DNA of 64,000 nt, from assembly GCA_035048815.1 (NCBI GenBank), contig JAUCBN010000042.1, positions 2,108,001 through 2,172,000 on the forward strand. Reading direction: 5' to 3'. The notes under the pieces were generated by a model. That model did no database searches, was not told the origin of the DNA, and was given only the letters and a program-made list of their open reading frames with translations. The position numbers and the translations under genes were made by a program. Each line of letters opens with the position of its first letter. Positions within the stretch are counted from its first letter, which is position 1. This document shows, piece after piece, positions 46,862 to 60,800 of the stretch. The stretch comes from Abelmoschus esculentus. Taxonomy: Eukaryota > Streptophyta > Magnoliopsida > Malvales > Malvaceae.

Positions 46862-49800
46862 ATGTCTTCAACTACTTGGATTACTTCTTTTTCATGTTCG
46901 AGTTCTGTGATTGAATCCTCCAAGGAGACGACATCTATTCCTGTTATGTTCCAATGTCTGAGATTCATTTTCCTCTCCGCATGTCCTCAAAGGGCTCTCT
47001 TATCTGCTGTTGATCTCTTGTTCTTGCTCACCCTCCTATGCTTTGCTGTTCACAAGCTGTATTCTAGATTCTCAGGCAATAGCCATGGCGGCTCCGACAT
47101 CAACAAGCCTCTCGTGAGACATAACAGGGCTCTTCTCAAGACAACCGTATGGTTCAAACTCTCTTTGGTTGTGACGGCTGTGTTGGCGTTTTCTTACACT
47201 ATTGTATGCATTTTGGCATTTACAAAAAGTAGCCAGGAGCCATGGATGCAATTTGATGGGATATTTTGGTTAGTTCAAGCCGTAACTCATGCTGTGATTG
47301 CAATCTTAATCATCCATGAGAAGAGATTCGAGGCTGTTAATCATCCTTTATCTCTTCGAGCTTATTGGTTTGCGAATTTTATCGTCATTTCGTTGTTCGC
47401 GGTGTCCGGTATCGTTCGTGTGGTATCTGTTGAAACGAATGAGTACAAGTATTTGAGGTTGGATGATATTGTTTCCTTTGTTTCTTTTCCATTATCAGTT
47501 CCTCTTATTGTTGCCGCCATTAGAGGTTCAACTGGTATAACGGTGACCAGAGAATCCGAACCAACAATGGATGAAGAAGAAGAAGAGTTACTTGAGCCTC
47601 TTTTGAGCAAACAGAAAGTGAGTGGCTTTGCTTCTGCTTCTATAGTATCAAAGGCCTTTTGGATATGGCTGAATCCTCTGTTGAGACAAGGTTACAAATC
47701 CCCTCTCAAAATGGAGGAAGTTCCAACTTTGTCACCCGAACATAGGGCCGAGAAGATGTCGAAGCTCTTTGAAGTGAATTGGCCTAAACCGAACGAAAAA
47801 TTGAGCCACCCTGTTCGAACTACATTGCTACGATGCTTTTGGAGGGAAGTTGCTCTCACTGCATTCCTTGCTATCGTGCGGCTCTGCGTTATGTATGTCG
47901 GTCCTGTATTGATCCAAGGTTTTGTTGATTACACCGCCGGGAAAAGAAGCTCGCCTTATGAAGGATACTATCTTATACTGATTCTTCTTGTGGCGAAGTT
48001 TGTAGAAGTGTTGACAACCCATCAATTCAACTTCAACTCTCAGAAACTTGGGATGCTCATTCGCTGCACTCTTATCACTTCTTTATACAAGAAGGGGTTA
48101 AGGTTAACTTGCTCTGCACGTCAGGCTCATGGTGTTGGACAGATTGTGAATTACATGGCTGTAGATGCTCAACAGCTCTCTGATATGATGTTGCAGCTCC
48201 ATTCTATTTGGTTGACTCCTTTGCAAGTTTCGGTCGCCTTGGTGCTTTTGTTTAGGTACCTTGGTGTTGCGATTGTCACTACAGTGCTCGGACTTCTCTG
48301 TGTTCTTGTCTTTGTGGTAATGGGAGCCAGAAGGAACAACCGGTTTCAGTTCAATGTAATGAAGAATCGTGACAAGAGGATGAAGGCCACCAATGAGATG
48401 CTTAATTACATGCGGGTGATCAAGTTCCAGGCGTGGGAAGAACACTTCAATAAAAGAATCCAATCTTTCCGTGAAACCGAGTTCGGATGGTTAAGCAAAT
48501 TCTTGTATTCAATTGCTGGAAACATCATAGTGATGTGGTCAACACCACTACTGATATCCACCCTCACATTTGGGACTGCACTTTTATTAGGAGTGAAGCT
48601 TGATGCAGGGCTCGTGTTCACGACAACAACGATCTTCAAGATCTTGCAGGAGCCTATTAGGATCTTCCCGCAGTCTATGATCTCGCTTTCACAAGCAATG
48701 ATTTCGTTGGAGAGATTGGATACTTACATGATGAGCAAGGAATTGGTCGATTCATCGGTGGAGAGACAAGAGGGTTGTGATGGTAGAATTGCCGTGGAAG
48801 TTAAAAACGGGGTGTTTAGCTGGGATGATGAGAAAGGACAGGAGGTTCTGAAAAATATTAACTTGGAGGTCAAGAAAGGGGAGCTTACTGCTATAGCTGG
48901 GACTGTGGGCTCGGGAAAATCTTCTCTTCTGGCTTCAATTCTCGGTGAGATGCACAAAATATCAGGAAAGGTATGGGATCCAAGTCCCCCCCTTCCCCCG
49001 ATATATGCAAATGTGAATACTTGAATAAGATCAGCATAACAATGTAAAAGACAAGGAATTCTTGTTAAATACAGTTTTTGTTGATTCCATGACAGGTTAA
49101 GCTTTGTGGCTCAACTGCATATGTAGCTCAAACATCTTGGATTCAGAATGGTACAATTCAAGAGAATATCCTGTTTGGTATGCCGATGAACGCGGAGAAA
49201 TACAGGGAAGTTGTAAGAGTTTGTTGTTTGGAGAAAGATTTGGAAATGATGGAGTTTGGTGATCAGACTGAGATCGGAGAACGTGGGATTAACCTCAGCG
49301 GCGGCCAAAAGCAACGGATACAACTTGCTAGAGCTGTTTACCAAGATTGTGACATCTACCTTCTTGATGATGTCTTTAGTGCCGTTGATGCTCATACAGG
49401 GACAGACATATTTAAGGTAATATTATCTGATTCTTTTCAAGCTTTGCAATTGTTGAAAAGAAATGATTCATCACCGATGTTGAATAGTCGCTTATGAAAG
49501 CTTGGTATGTTGTTTATTTTATATGCTTTTTATCTGCAGGAATGTGTGAGAGGGGCTCTCAAGGGGAAGACTATTTTGTTTGTAACCCATCAAGTGGATT
49601 TCTTACACAATGTTGATCTCATCTTGGTAAGTAGGATAGGTATAATCTGTTTCCTGGAAAAGACACAGGCATGTACATGCACTCATATAAGAGTATCGGC
49701 GATTCTAAAATGTTTGTGTGTAAATTCCAGGTGATGCGAGATGGTATGATAGTGCAGTCGGGGAAGTATAATGATCTACTCGACTCTGGCTTGGATTTCG

Positions 49801-52771
49801 GAGCTCTAGTAGCTGCACATGAAACAGCTATGGAACTTGTCGAAGCAGGCAACAACATGCCTGGTGAAAATTCCAACAAAACATCCAAACCTTCTCAAGG
49901 TGTTCCCAACCTTGGGGAAGCAAATGGTGAATCTCAAGACAAGACAAAATCCAATAAGGGGGATTCTAAACTAATCAAAGATGAAGAGAGGGAAACTGGT
50001 AAAGTCGGTCTGCATGTGTACAAAACGTACTGCACTGAGGCTTTTGGCTGGTGGGGTGTGGCTGTAGTGCTGTTAATTTCTCTGTCATGGCAAGGTTCTC
50101 AAATGGCCGCTGATTATTGGCTGTCATATGAAACTTCAGCCGAACGAGCTCTGTCATTCAACCCTTCAGTATTTATTTCTGTTTATGGCATTATAGCAGC
50201 CGTGTCTATCGTGTTGATAATGTTCAGGGCATTTTTTGTTACGCTCATGGGGCTGAAGACAGCACAAATCTTTTTCGGGCAAATCCTTCAAAGCATCTTG
50301 CATACCCCTATGTCCTTTTTCGATACCACACCTTCAGGAAGAATTTTAAGTCGGGTAAGGTTTTGAAGACTGAATTTTGGCGCTTTCACTTCGCAACGTA
50401 TCTGCATACCATCTGTCATTTTTATAATATTGGTGAAAAGAAACAATTGGAATCTTAGTTCCAAGAAAAAGTAATCAGATATCTTGGTATCTTTGGATTA
50501 ACAGATTCCTCTTTTTTATAATCAACAGGCATCAACTGATCAGACCAATGTCGATATCTTCGTTCCATTTGTCATGGGGCTTACTGTTGCTATGAATATT
50601 ACACTGCTCAGTATCTTCATAATCACATGTCAATATGCCTGGCCAACAGTATTCTTGATAATTCCTCTTGGTTGGCTGAATTTCTGGTATCGGGTATTAC
50701 ATGCAAATTTAAGGAATTCTTTTCGCACCAACTCATGTTAAATATTAAACTTTAGCATGGAGATCTAGTTTCTTTCTTGATATCTGGAACATCAGTTTGT
50801 TTATCTGCTTAGGTCATTTGATGATATTCGTTTTTTCTTGCATACAGGGGTACTACCTTGCATCATCTCGAGAACTAACTCGCCTTGACTCGATCACTAA
50901 AGCACCTGTCATTCATCACTTCTCAGAAAGCATCTCTGGAGTTATGACTATCCGTGCATTCAGAAAAGAGGATAGTTTTTGTCAGGAAAATATTAACAGA
51001 GTTAATTCCAATTTACGCATGGATTTTCACAACAACGGATCCAATGAATGGTTGGGCTTCCGTTTGGAACTTATCGGGAGTGTAGTTCTCTGCCTTTCTA
51101 CCTTGTTTATGATCATGTTACCTAGCAGCATTGTCAGGCCAGGTAATCTCACCTCTTCATGATTTCCTTCTTGAAACACAAAGCATTTGATCCTTGAACG
51201 TATGTTATAGTCCCGATACCATGTTGAATCGTAAAGCAGCTGAATGCTCACTGGCATGCCACTTTTATACAGTAGATCTTTCATCTGTAGCACTAGCTTG
51301 TGGTCATCTGATGATATCACGTGCCTGGCTCAGCTCAGCCGAAGGCCGGCAAAAGATCATTTGATACACATTATATATGTGCATCGTCCTAGTACCATCA
51401 AAGTATAAGAATGTTTGAAAAAATGACTTATTTTGCATAATGCAGAGAATGTCGGGTTATCTCTTTCCTATGGGTTGTCCCTCAACAGTGTATTGTTCTG
51501 GTCCATATATATGAGCTGCTTCGTCGAGAACAGGATGGTTTCTGTCGAAAGAATAAAGCAATTTTCAAGGCTTGAACCAGAAGCAGCATGGCATATTGAT
51601 AACCGTCTCCCCCCTCTGAATTGGCCTGCCGAAGGCAATGTTGAGCTCAAAGACCTACAGGTAACTTTGCCCTTACACTTTTCTCTCTATAACTTCTTTC
51701 GAACTACATGCTTTCATATCAGTTCTTTAACTGGACTGCTAACAATTTTGGTCAACAGGTTAGATACCGTCCAAGCACGCCTCTTGTACTTAAAGGCATT
51801 TCTCTGAGCATAAATGGTGGTGAAAAGGTCGGTGTTGTTGGTCGGACTGGGAGTGGCAAGTCGACTTTAATCCAAGTTTTCTTCAGACTGGTTGAGCCAA
51901 CAGGTGGGAAAATAATTATTGATGGCATAGATATCTGCATGCTGGGACTTCATGATCTTAGGTCACGCTTCGGAATCATCCCTCAAGAACCTGTCTTATT
52001 CGAAGGAACTGTAAGAAGCAACATTGATCCTGTAGGACAGTATTCAGATGAAGAGATATGGAAGGTGAACATGTTATTCCAACAACAATATAAGCCATTT
52101 TAGTCCACACTAGCTTATTTGTAGATATTTCTTCTTCTCACTTGGGAAGTTTATTGTTTTCTTGCAGAGCCTTGACCGCTGCCAACTTAAAGATGTGGTT
52201 GCTACAAAACCGGATAAACTCGATTCTTTAGGTAAGTGACTATCAACTTGTTCGGAGTCTAGTCACCGAAGTAGTGCCTAACTAAAGCCATTTTAATTAC
52301 CAGTGGCTGACAATGGCGATAATTGGAGCGTGGGGCAGAGGCAGCTTCTGTGTTTGGGGAGAGTTATGCTTAAGCGCAGCAGGCTTTTGTTCATGGACGA
52401 AGCAACTGCATCCGTAGATTCGCAGACTGATGCCATAATCCAAAAGATCATCAGGGAAGACTTTGCTGCCTGCACAATCATCAGCATTGCTCACAGAATA
52501 CCAACAGTTATGGATTGTGATAGGGTTTTAGTCATCGATGCAGGTTCGTCGTTCTTTTTCTTCTCAGCTCATTAGCACGAAACCCATGCCAAACTTCAAT
52601 GTGAAGCATTCATGGGTACAGTTTGTCATGTGAATTCTCTATCTAATGCCTCCGTTTTTCAATAACACAGGAAAGGCTAAAGAGTTTGATTCACCATCAC
52701 GCTTGCTCGAAAGGCCGACGCTCTTCGCCGCACTGGTTCAGGAATATGCCAACCGCTCTTCTGGACTGTAA
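46862..52771 (+). CDS. ABC transporter subfamily C (ABCC4/14-type, MRP)
   Basis: Full-size MRP-type exporter; plant ABCCs move glutathione conjugates, folates and other organic anions, usually across the tonoplast or plasma membrane. Exons: 46862-48970, 49096-49416, 49540-49626, 49731-50354, 50529-50693, 50848-51142, 51446-51660, 51759-52064, 52168-52231, 52304-52543, 52671-52771, joining in frame to 1508 aa (Arabidopsis ABCC4 is about 1516). The N-terminal TMD0 starts near CPQRALLSAVDLLFLL. NBD1 has Walker A GTVGSGKSS (680-688), signature LSGGQ (770-774) and Walker B LLDD (D794, D795), so the usual catalytic Glu is Asp. NBD2 has GRTGSGKST (1300-1308), a signature altered to SVGQRQ (1404-1409) and Walker B LLFMDE with Glu1428. 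This asymmetry is normal for ABCC. The start (MSSTTWITSF) is the first ATG; an upstream extension lacks ATG. ABCC4 and ABCC14 cannot be separated by eye. Confidence 0.93.
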
Positions 52772-52916
52772 CCGAGTGTTGTGACGGATTTTTCAGACCA
52801 TCAACACCTAGAATCCCATAGGTGACTATATTTTTTATGTACCAAAGGTGACATCCAAGTGCTGTAGCAGCTAATTAACCTAGTATACTTTCAGCTATGG
52901 GGAATGTTCTATTTAC

Positions 52917-52922
52917 AATAAA
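52917..52922 (+). terminator. Candidate polyadenylation signal of the ABCC gene
   Basis: AATAAA about 145 bp after the ABCC stop codon, in a suitable AT-rich context. Confidence 0.5.
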
Positions 52923-53080
52923 AGTTCAGCAAAATATAAACATCTCTTTTAGGTGTATATATAAAAATTGTATTCATTTGCATGGTAAGTTTCATTTACA
53001 AATTAATTACATCAATAGAGAAGCATTGTAAGAACAAAAAGGAAAGTTGGATTTGCAGAGGTAAAAGAAAGGAATGAAGA

Positions 53081-53921
53081 TTAGGCGCCAAGGATTTCAT
53101 GTGCAAGCTTTGTGCTGGTGACCTGAAGGCTTGCCCTTGTTTGGAGTAATGAACCTGCAATAATATTCCATTGGGAAATCAGATAAAATTTAAGCTGGAA
53201 ATCATGCCAGATTACCATTCTCCGAAGAGAAAATAAGCATACCTTATCGTATTTCTTTGAGTATTTTCCTGATTGCAGTAGCATTAACCAATGCACAGTG
53301 AACCAGGTCCTTCCTTCCTTGAACCCAGGCAATATGACTTCCTTAGAGCTTTGCTTTGAACTAAATCAAGCACTTTGTGAAGCCAGAAGAAAGGTGCAGC
53401 TCAAGCAATTTCCGGTCACGCTCATTGAAGCACCTTACTACATCAGACATTTCCTTGAGAAGGGAAGGGGAAAAGGTCCCGTCAGTTAATATAATCCGAA
53501 TCTAATCCTAAAAAAAATATCTAAATTCAATAAAAAAGTCTGAATCTGAATCCTAATATGAATTCGAATAAAAGCATTCAAAACTTTTAAATTTAAAAAT
53601 ATAGATATTTTTTAAAATCTTAATTAAGTTGAATTGAAATTATGTAATATTTTCAACAATTTTACTTATAAACACATAAGAAAAAAGGAATGTTACTTAT
53701 AAGCATAGTCACCAAAGTTTTATATATATATATATATTATTATGTGTATGTTTGAGACCTGAGAAATATTGAAGGTCAAGGAGCCCTTCATGGAGATGTT
53801 TGTTGGATTGAAAACCTTTCCTACACTTGTTGAGTATCTTCTTAATGTTCTTAAAACCAACCCCAGGTATTTTCTTCTCTTGTCCTTGCATGTACTCTTG
53901 GTATTTCATGCAGAACTTCAA
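53081..53921 (-). pseudogene. NLA/BAH1 (SPX-RING ubiquitin ligase) relic
   Basis: NLA is a RING E3 with an SPX domain that targets phosphate and nitrate transporters. Three homologous blocks with splice-site traces remain: 53921-53759 (KYQEYMQGQEKKIPGVGFK), about 53486-53243 (GTFSPSLLKEM to LVNATAIRKIL) and 53154-53081 (VHYSKQGQAFRSPAQSLHM). Damage: the start reads TTG where NLA has ATG; the VCD part between blocks is lost; TAG at 53361-53363 and TAA at 53343-53345 interrupt the SPX frame; one extra A before KKYDK shifts the frame; a further shift follows SLHM; and the RING half is absent. This is a clear decayed copy, lying tail to tail with the ABCC gene. A TA microsatellite (53720-53737) is in its first intron. 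Confidence 0.85.
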
Positions 53922-54019
53922 TTTAGCCAGTTCCCCTTGCTTCTTCCTGCACTGTTCCCTTTGAACGGTTTGAGGATATCTCGAGTGTACTGTAACCAAT
54001 TGAGCCAGCTATGATCGGC

Positions 54020-55005
54020 GGTGACTGTAAATGATGAGGGATGCGAGGTGGGAAAGTCACCTTCTTTGATTGCTTCAAAAGTCAAAACAGAATTAGACTT
54101 TGTTTAACATGGTACTGCCGCCTGTTCCCTGTAGATTGAGACCTTGTCCATTGAAACCAAGCCAAGTTGAAGTCAAATAAACTTAAATTACAAGACAATT
54201 TCATTATTAACTATCATCAATTGAGAAGTAATTTTTGTTATCAAATAAATACTTTATATTTATTTTATTATAATTAATTAAATTGGATAGTGTCTTAAAA
54301 CAACCTCTTTTATGAATGATTGTTAATAGATTTATGTGTAATCACGTTAACCAATACTTAATTAAATTAAGAAAGTAAAAAAAAAAACTTCTTGTTATCC
54401 ATTGTTTTTTGTTTTCAATGTTATTTCCCTTCTTTTCCTTTTCACTGTTGTTCGCCCTTGATGATATAGTATTGGATCAAGTAGATTCTCTTTTTTCGTG
54501 AAAAAAAGATGAATCAGAAGAAAATAGTTTTCTCTAGTTATAAAAAGTAGCGCGAGCGTATTTTTAAAAAAAAATCTGTTCATTTTTATCTTTTAATTAA
54601 ATTAACTTAGGTAATGGTTAAATGATCAATTTGACCCTTTTACTTTTTTACAAACTTTAAATTAACCCTTTAAATTTTACATTTAAGGAGCAGAGTGAAA
54701 GAAAATTTCACTCTTAATTTCAATCTCTAATCAACACTAATCATCACTACGGAAATATACATCGAAATCGTCAAATTTAAATTACATAAACCCTAATATT
54801 TATCATTAAAATTACATCATTTTATTCATATTGCATCAACTTCCCAGAGTTGTCCTAAAACAACCTCTTTTACTCTAGTACTTAAAATGATACGGACGCA
54901 TCATAACCACTAAACCACACTAAACTAGTAAACTATAGACCAGCAACTTGTCAAGGTTGTTTTGGCCACAGAAGAACCGAAATTAAGTAAAAAACAAGAG
55001 AGCTG
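54020..55005. other. Intergenic region between the NLA relic and the beta-glucosidase
   Basis: No gene supported; AT-rich. An AAAACAACCTCTTTTA phrase occurs twice, at about 54297 and 54855, so a short repeat may be present. The right end includes the beta-glucosidase 3'UTR. Confidence 0.5.
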
Positions 55006-55010
55006 GAAGG

Positions 55011-57777
55011 CTACTGGAAGAAGTGGCCACGGGAAGCAGAGAAATTAGTGTTGAGCTGGAACAGTATGTCCGGACTCACACTTCCTCCCTTGAGAAAATG
55101 GGAATACCAATATGAAGAAAACTTGGGTTGTCTCCTCAACTCGGGATCATCTAAATCTACGTAGTACAATCCGAAACTAGATCCGTAACCATCTAGCAAC
55201 TCCAGCACATCTAGGAACGACCATGCGAAGTACCCTCTTGTATCCGATCCATTCCTTTTAACAGTTTTAAGAAAGGATTAACAACTCCTGCGGTTATAAT
55301 ATTTCCATTTTGCATCTTATTTAGAATGCACCTGCCTAGACCATGATCAATATAGGTGTTTACCTTATTGCATCCAGCATACTCCCGATGTATGCCTGCA
55401 GATATTCCGCTCTCGACGTGTCTTCTAAGGTTGAATTGCGCTTGGTTCTCTGACCTGTCAACACACCATGCCCATCGATTACATGAACATGTTCATGCGT
55501 GCATGTGTGAGATTAGAGAAAGAGAGAGATACCGTTTTCAACAATGTAAACCGGAGGATTGCCGTACACTTGCTTGAAATGCTCCAGCACCCCTTGCAGG
55601 GCCCAAGGTAATATAGGGTACTGAGAAAAGATGCAGATTTATCAAACACAAGGCTCCAAGGTGAAACAAAACTCTAATAACAATGTCTTGCAACTCACCT
55701 CTTTAGTCACGAAAATGTCATCGACATCTATCACAAACAGAATGCATTAATTAGTGTTTACCTTATTGAATTTCAGAAATTATCAGATGAATTATTGCAA
55801 GAAGTGAAGTGAATTTAGCAAGAATATGTTCCAAAACGTACTAGTTATCTTTGCAGCTATATCCATAAAATAGTCTCTTTCTTTCATTAACAGACTGTCA
55901 GGGTCATCTTGGACATATAATGTTGTGTAATGTACAACTCCAAGAAAATCAAACGAACCCTTAACAAGTTCAGATTCATGGTTTGTAAAGGTAGGAATTC
56001 TGGAGCCAACCAATTTCTTCATCGTGTCGGGATAATCTCCAAACACCAACGGACTCGCAATCCTAAAACATAACACAAACACATTTCACTAGAATTTTAC
56101 AGATATGCATACTTTCTTAAAAAACACCTTAAATACAGGACTTACCAACCAATATTGAAGTCATTCACTCTTTCAGTTGCCACAGCATCCTCTGTTGAGT
56201 TTGTATTAGGAACAGACCCAAAACAAAATATGCTAATACCTATTAAGCCTTTCTGCTTTTCCTGCATTAAAAAATGGGATATAAAAATGAAATGCTAGAG
56301 CACCAAGCAGATGGCTCATAGCTAGAGTCAATGCAAGTGGAAGAAATACAAAGATTGAAAGATAACGGAAGTTTAAATGATAGTTGACATGAAAACTTTA
56401 TTTATTACTTGATATTTTCTCTTGTATAATCTTGCAGCTGATGCATGTGCCAATAATATATTATGAACCACTATGTATGGCTCGGATGAGGAGTTGCCTC
56501 TGGTACAGTTTGTTCCAAAAGGTGGAGAGCAACGCGTAGGAGGAGTAACTCCCTGATCATAACCTCCAACCGCATAGACGTTTGGCTCATTCACAGTAAC
56601 CCAATATGAAACCCTGTCCCCGAATTCTCTAAAGCACACATCAGAATAAGCTGTGAAGTCCTTCCTGCATCAATAATAGGATGATTCGATTGCATTCATC
56701 TAGAGCTACTGTGCCTAATATACAGAAAACATATAAGGAGTTATTAAAATGATAAGATCACAGAAATTACACTATTCTTCGGTTTATCCATCCTCCATAC
56801 TCGTCTTCAAGTGCTTGTGGAAGATCAGTATGGCTTAAAGTAACATGAGGTTGTATTCCTGCACGGTCAAGTCATATGGAGATCAGTCTGGGAAACAATT
56901 CAACTTCGAAAACAAAAACTTTAATTGAACTACTGAAAGACATTGGAGAAAATTGGTCTCAACCATGGCCGATCAGTTCATTAATGAGGTTATTATAATA
57001 TTGAACACCCTTAGGATTGAGAGGCCCTCTTCCATCTGAAATGAAATCAGAAGATATGGAATAACATAAGCTGAAACCAGTATCCTTCTTTGGCTACTAT
57101 ATAAGTAAATTAATATTTGAAAATCATACTTGGGATGAGTCTTGACCAGGATATGGAAAACCTGTAGGCATCCAAGCTCATTTCTGCCATGATTTTCACA
57201 TCTTCCTGGAAAATAAAAGCCATTATGCAAAATACTCACAATAGGAAGTTAAGAAAGCACACTTGGATTCTTCATCGGCAGCCATACAAGGACTAAAAGC
57301 AATGGAATGTTCACCTTGTATTTGTGGTATTGATCAACAGCTACATCTCCGGTTGCTCCATTAGCATACCCTGATTTTTTTTCAGCAGTGGTGAATCAGA
57401 ATTTACATGCTAAAACATACATACATTAGATATAGTATATATATACAATCCTGAGCAGAAAATACCAGCGTGTGTGAAAGTATCCCAAATGCTGGGAGTC
57501 CTCCCATCTTGGCTTGCTGCTCCCTCCACCTTAATATGTTCATATCATCATCAGTGTTGGAATTTCCAATGGGTTGAAAATTGCAATTGCAGAGTGGACA
57601 AAACGCAAAATGAAGTGGTGATGTGTGAGAGATGAGACAGACCTGATAAGCAGTGGTGGCAGAACCGAAGACGAATCCTGGTGGGAAGTCATGCTTGCTG
57701 TATTTATCGTCACCAACTCCCAACACTGCTCCCATATTGAGCAGATTTAGAATGAACAACCAACGTATCAGCTTCAT
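55011..57777 (-). CDS. GH1 beta-glucosidase (BGLU11-like), 13 exons
   Basis: Family 1 glycosidase that releases glucose from plant glucosides by a retaining mechanism; the N-terminal signal peptide (MKLIRWLFILNLLNMGAVLG) sends it to the secretory path. Exons: 57777-57643, 57529-57466, 57370-57315, 57205-57130, 57035-56964, 56858-56771, 56664-56409, 56261-56146, 56062-55842, 55727-55699, 55620-55533, 55454-55364, 55254-55011, joining to 511 aa. The 13-exon layout is the classic GH1 pattern. Acid/base is Glu190 in TVNEP, nucleophile is Glu399 in YIVENG, and the aglycone/glucose region YFAWSFLDVLELLDGY is present. The motif TVNEP differs from the usual T(F/L)NEP and YIVENG from YIHENG or YITENG, but the catalytic residues stay. 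Exon 10 is only 29 bp. Substrate unknown. Confidence 0.93.
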
Positions 57778-57791
57778 CTTTCTTTTTCTTT

Positions 57792-57826
57792 TTCCTCTTC
57801 CTCTTCCTCTTCCTCTTCCTCTTCGT
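57792..57826 (+). repeat. (CTTCCT)n microsatellite just upstream of the beta-glucosidase start
   Basis: About six CTTCCT units. In the beta-glucosidase orientation this is a GAAGAGG-type purine tract in the 5'UTR or core promoter, starting 15 bp before the ATG. Confidence 0.75.
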
Positions 57827-57899
57827 TACTGTAGAATCCGATAATATATATTCATAATTGAGGCAAATATTGATGATAGTAATCTCAGATGATCTTACC

Positions 57900-60800
57900 A
57901 TATTATTTTATATGCTAAAAAATGTCCTTAATTTTTATTAAATTATTATTTAGATCTTAACATTTTATTTTATGTTAAATGGTTCCTTATAAAATTATTA
58001 ATCAACTGATGTAAAATAATTCAATATAATTTAATAAAATGATACATCATAAGTATATATGTTATATAATTTCATAAAAAAATTTTATTGATATATTATT
58101 TTATAAAATCTGTATAATTGCTCCTACGACATTATTATCGTAGCAAGTACTTTTATGTTCATCATACATACATTTGTTATAACAACTTGAAATTTTGAGT
58201 TAATGTTAAATGTTGATCCGGATTTTATTTTATCATGTTGGATCAAATATTTAAAATTTATTAGAACATGTACATGGATTTTTTTTGAACTTGAATGATA
58301 GGTTTCTGTTTGAAAGAAGTTTAATGAAAAGTAATATGGTAAAATTTAAGGATGTTTAAATTTGAATATTCAAAATTTTGGATAGTTAAAAATATGATTT
58401 ATATTTTGATTTGATATTTTTTGATATTCTGCGGTATTTTAGATAATTGGGTACTTGGATTTTTACTTTTATAACCCTAAATTTAATTTTAAAATCATAC
58501 AAAAAAATAAATGTTTGAATTATATAATTCAACTTCTAAACATAAATTTTAAGATCCTAATTATATCTAAACATAAAGTTTAAGATCCAAATTGTATAAT
58601 CTAATTCATAACAAAACATCGAGGCTTAATAAAAATTTAATTTATTTTAATATATAAATAATGTAGATATAGATACCTGAAATATTAAGTATCCAAGATT
58701 TTTTTTTATTTTATTATTCAGGTCTAGTTCGAAAAATATCAGATCAAGTATTCGAAATGATATTTATTTTTCTTTAAAAAATCTAAATTTTTATAATCAG
58801 ATCGATCAATTAAATTATCCAAATTGGATATTTTGAGCATCCCTAATAAAATCTTCTTCAAAACTTTTTTTCTTCTAATTTTCTAATATATGAATGAAAA
58901 GGATAAAAATAATAAAGTGATCTAACACCGACAGCCTTGAAATCCTGACTCAACAACCACCAATACAAAGCTCAAAATAAATGTCAAGTGATTAAAATAA
59001 TTTAAGGGTTAATTATCGAATGGTCACATATATTTTTTCTCGGTATAAAATTAATCATCGATATTAAAATCGATTAATAAGATCATTTATATTTTTAGTA
59101 TAAATCACTCAACTGTGGTTAAACTTAGTAAGAGAAGTTAATATGACGTAATAAAAAGAAAGATAAATTACTTAAATAGTCTTTAATTTATTAGTTTAAT
59201 CTTATTTTGATCACTAAAATAAAAATAATTTATATAATTATACATTTATAATTTTTAATCCTTATTCGAATAATACCATAAAAATCCTAAGAAACTGAAA
59301 AAGTGAACATAGAGCAGTATCTAATGTCTGTACCATTATGTGGAGTAACATTAGTAAGAATCAAAGTGAAGTAAAAAAAAATAAAAGTTTAATTAGGCTG
59401 CCGTATTATATGCGATCAGTAAACACTCGTTTAGACGTTAAAATAAATAATCAAATATTCGTTTATAAATAAATTATTGGTTATTTGATAGGAAAATATT
59501 GAATATATGTCTATTTTGGTTACTAAACGCAATTAAAAATAGAGTCTGAGATTAAAATTTGTTTAATATTAGTGTTGCTAATAGTCCTTTGAATATGATT
59601 AAAACTATTTGTTAATTTGTGTAACCGTAATTGATCTCTTCACTTTAAGCGGATGTCGCTTGAATAAAATATGATTGTAAATTGTTTGTCAAAACTTATT
59701 CTTTTTTATTTTTAATTAGAGATTTTAGATGATATATCCGATTAAGTCATCTCGTTTTTTCATCGTGACCATTTTAGTCTATCATACTGTCAGCCAGTCG
59801 GGGCATTTTTATTAGTTTTTTTTGCATCATTTGTATGTCAAGTTAAATTTATGGATCCTTTAATGGTACTATATGCACTCTTTTTCCTTCATTTAGATTA
59901 AAGAAAATATTTAACGAGGCAAATAATATTATATTTTATTCAATTCAAAAAACTATTATTAATTATATATAAAATAGATATATAATATTTTAAATTAAAA
60001 TTTATTATAACATAATATTTTTTGTCCTAACTGATATTATTAGTAAAATGAGTAAAAATATTTTATCTTTTTATCATGTCTCTTTTTATGCCCTACTAAT
60101 AATTTTTAATAAATTAAATTTTAAATCGTAAGATTTATTTTCTACATATTAAATCTTAAATTTTATATCCTAAAAGATATTTTATATTCGTAATTTTTAT
60201 TACCCTAACTATAACCTTAAATCATAAAGTCACTATTTTTAAATAAAATATTAATAAAAATACGATTAGAAGATAAACAATTTATACGTAATAAAACTAC
60301 GTTATATTCCGATTGTAACTAACTTTATGTTACCTTGTCAGACGACATGGAGAGATTATATCATAGGTCTGACCTACCACATCAGTCGTGGTCCCTAACT
60401 AATAAAAATCATTCACTCCGTTACTAACCAGTCATATAATTAATATAATTTTCAGAAATTATGTTTTTAAAATGACATAAAAATTATGAGTGAAAAATCG
60501 TTGTTGAAAAAATTAAATTAAAAATTAATAATAAAATAAATAGTTATAATTGGATGATACTATAATTGACGTGATGAGTTGAGCTCATGATTGATATAAT
60601 TTGTTGACGTGATGTTTTGTTTGTTGTTAAAGTGAAAGAAGCCCTGTTGTGTCGTATTCAACATTTTGTCGTGTGATAATGGAAACAGAGTCCTATGCGA
60701 AGAACCTAAATCCTAGTGGCATTGGGACAAAATCCGATGGGATGGGGACAACACAGTACGATCAATAAAGCAATTCAACGTTCTCAGCACAAACAACAAA

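Noticed and set aside
48104..48463. 119-codon antisense frame within ABCC exon 1
   Set aside because: A shadow of the strongly conserved transmembrane domain coding strand.
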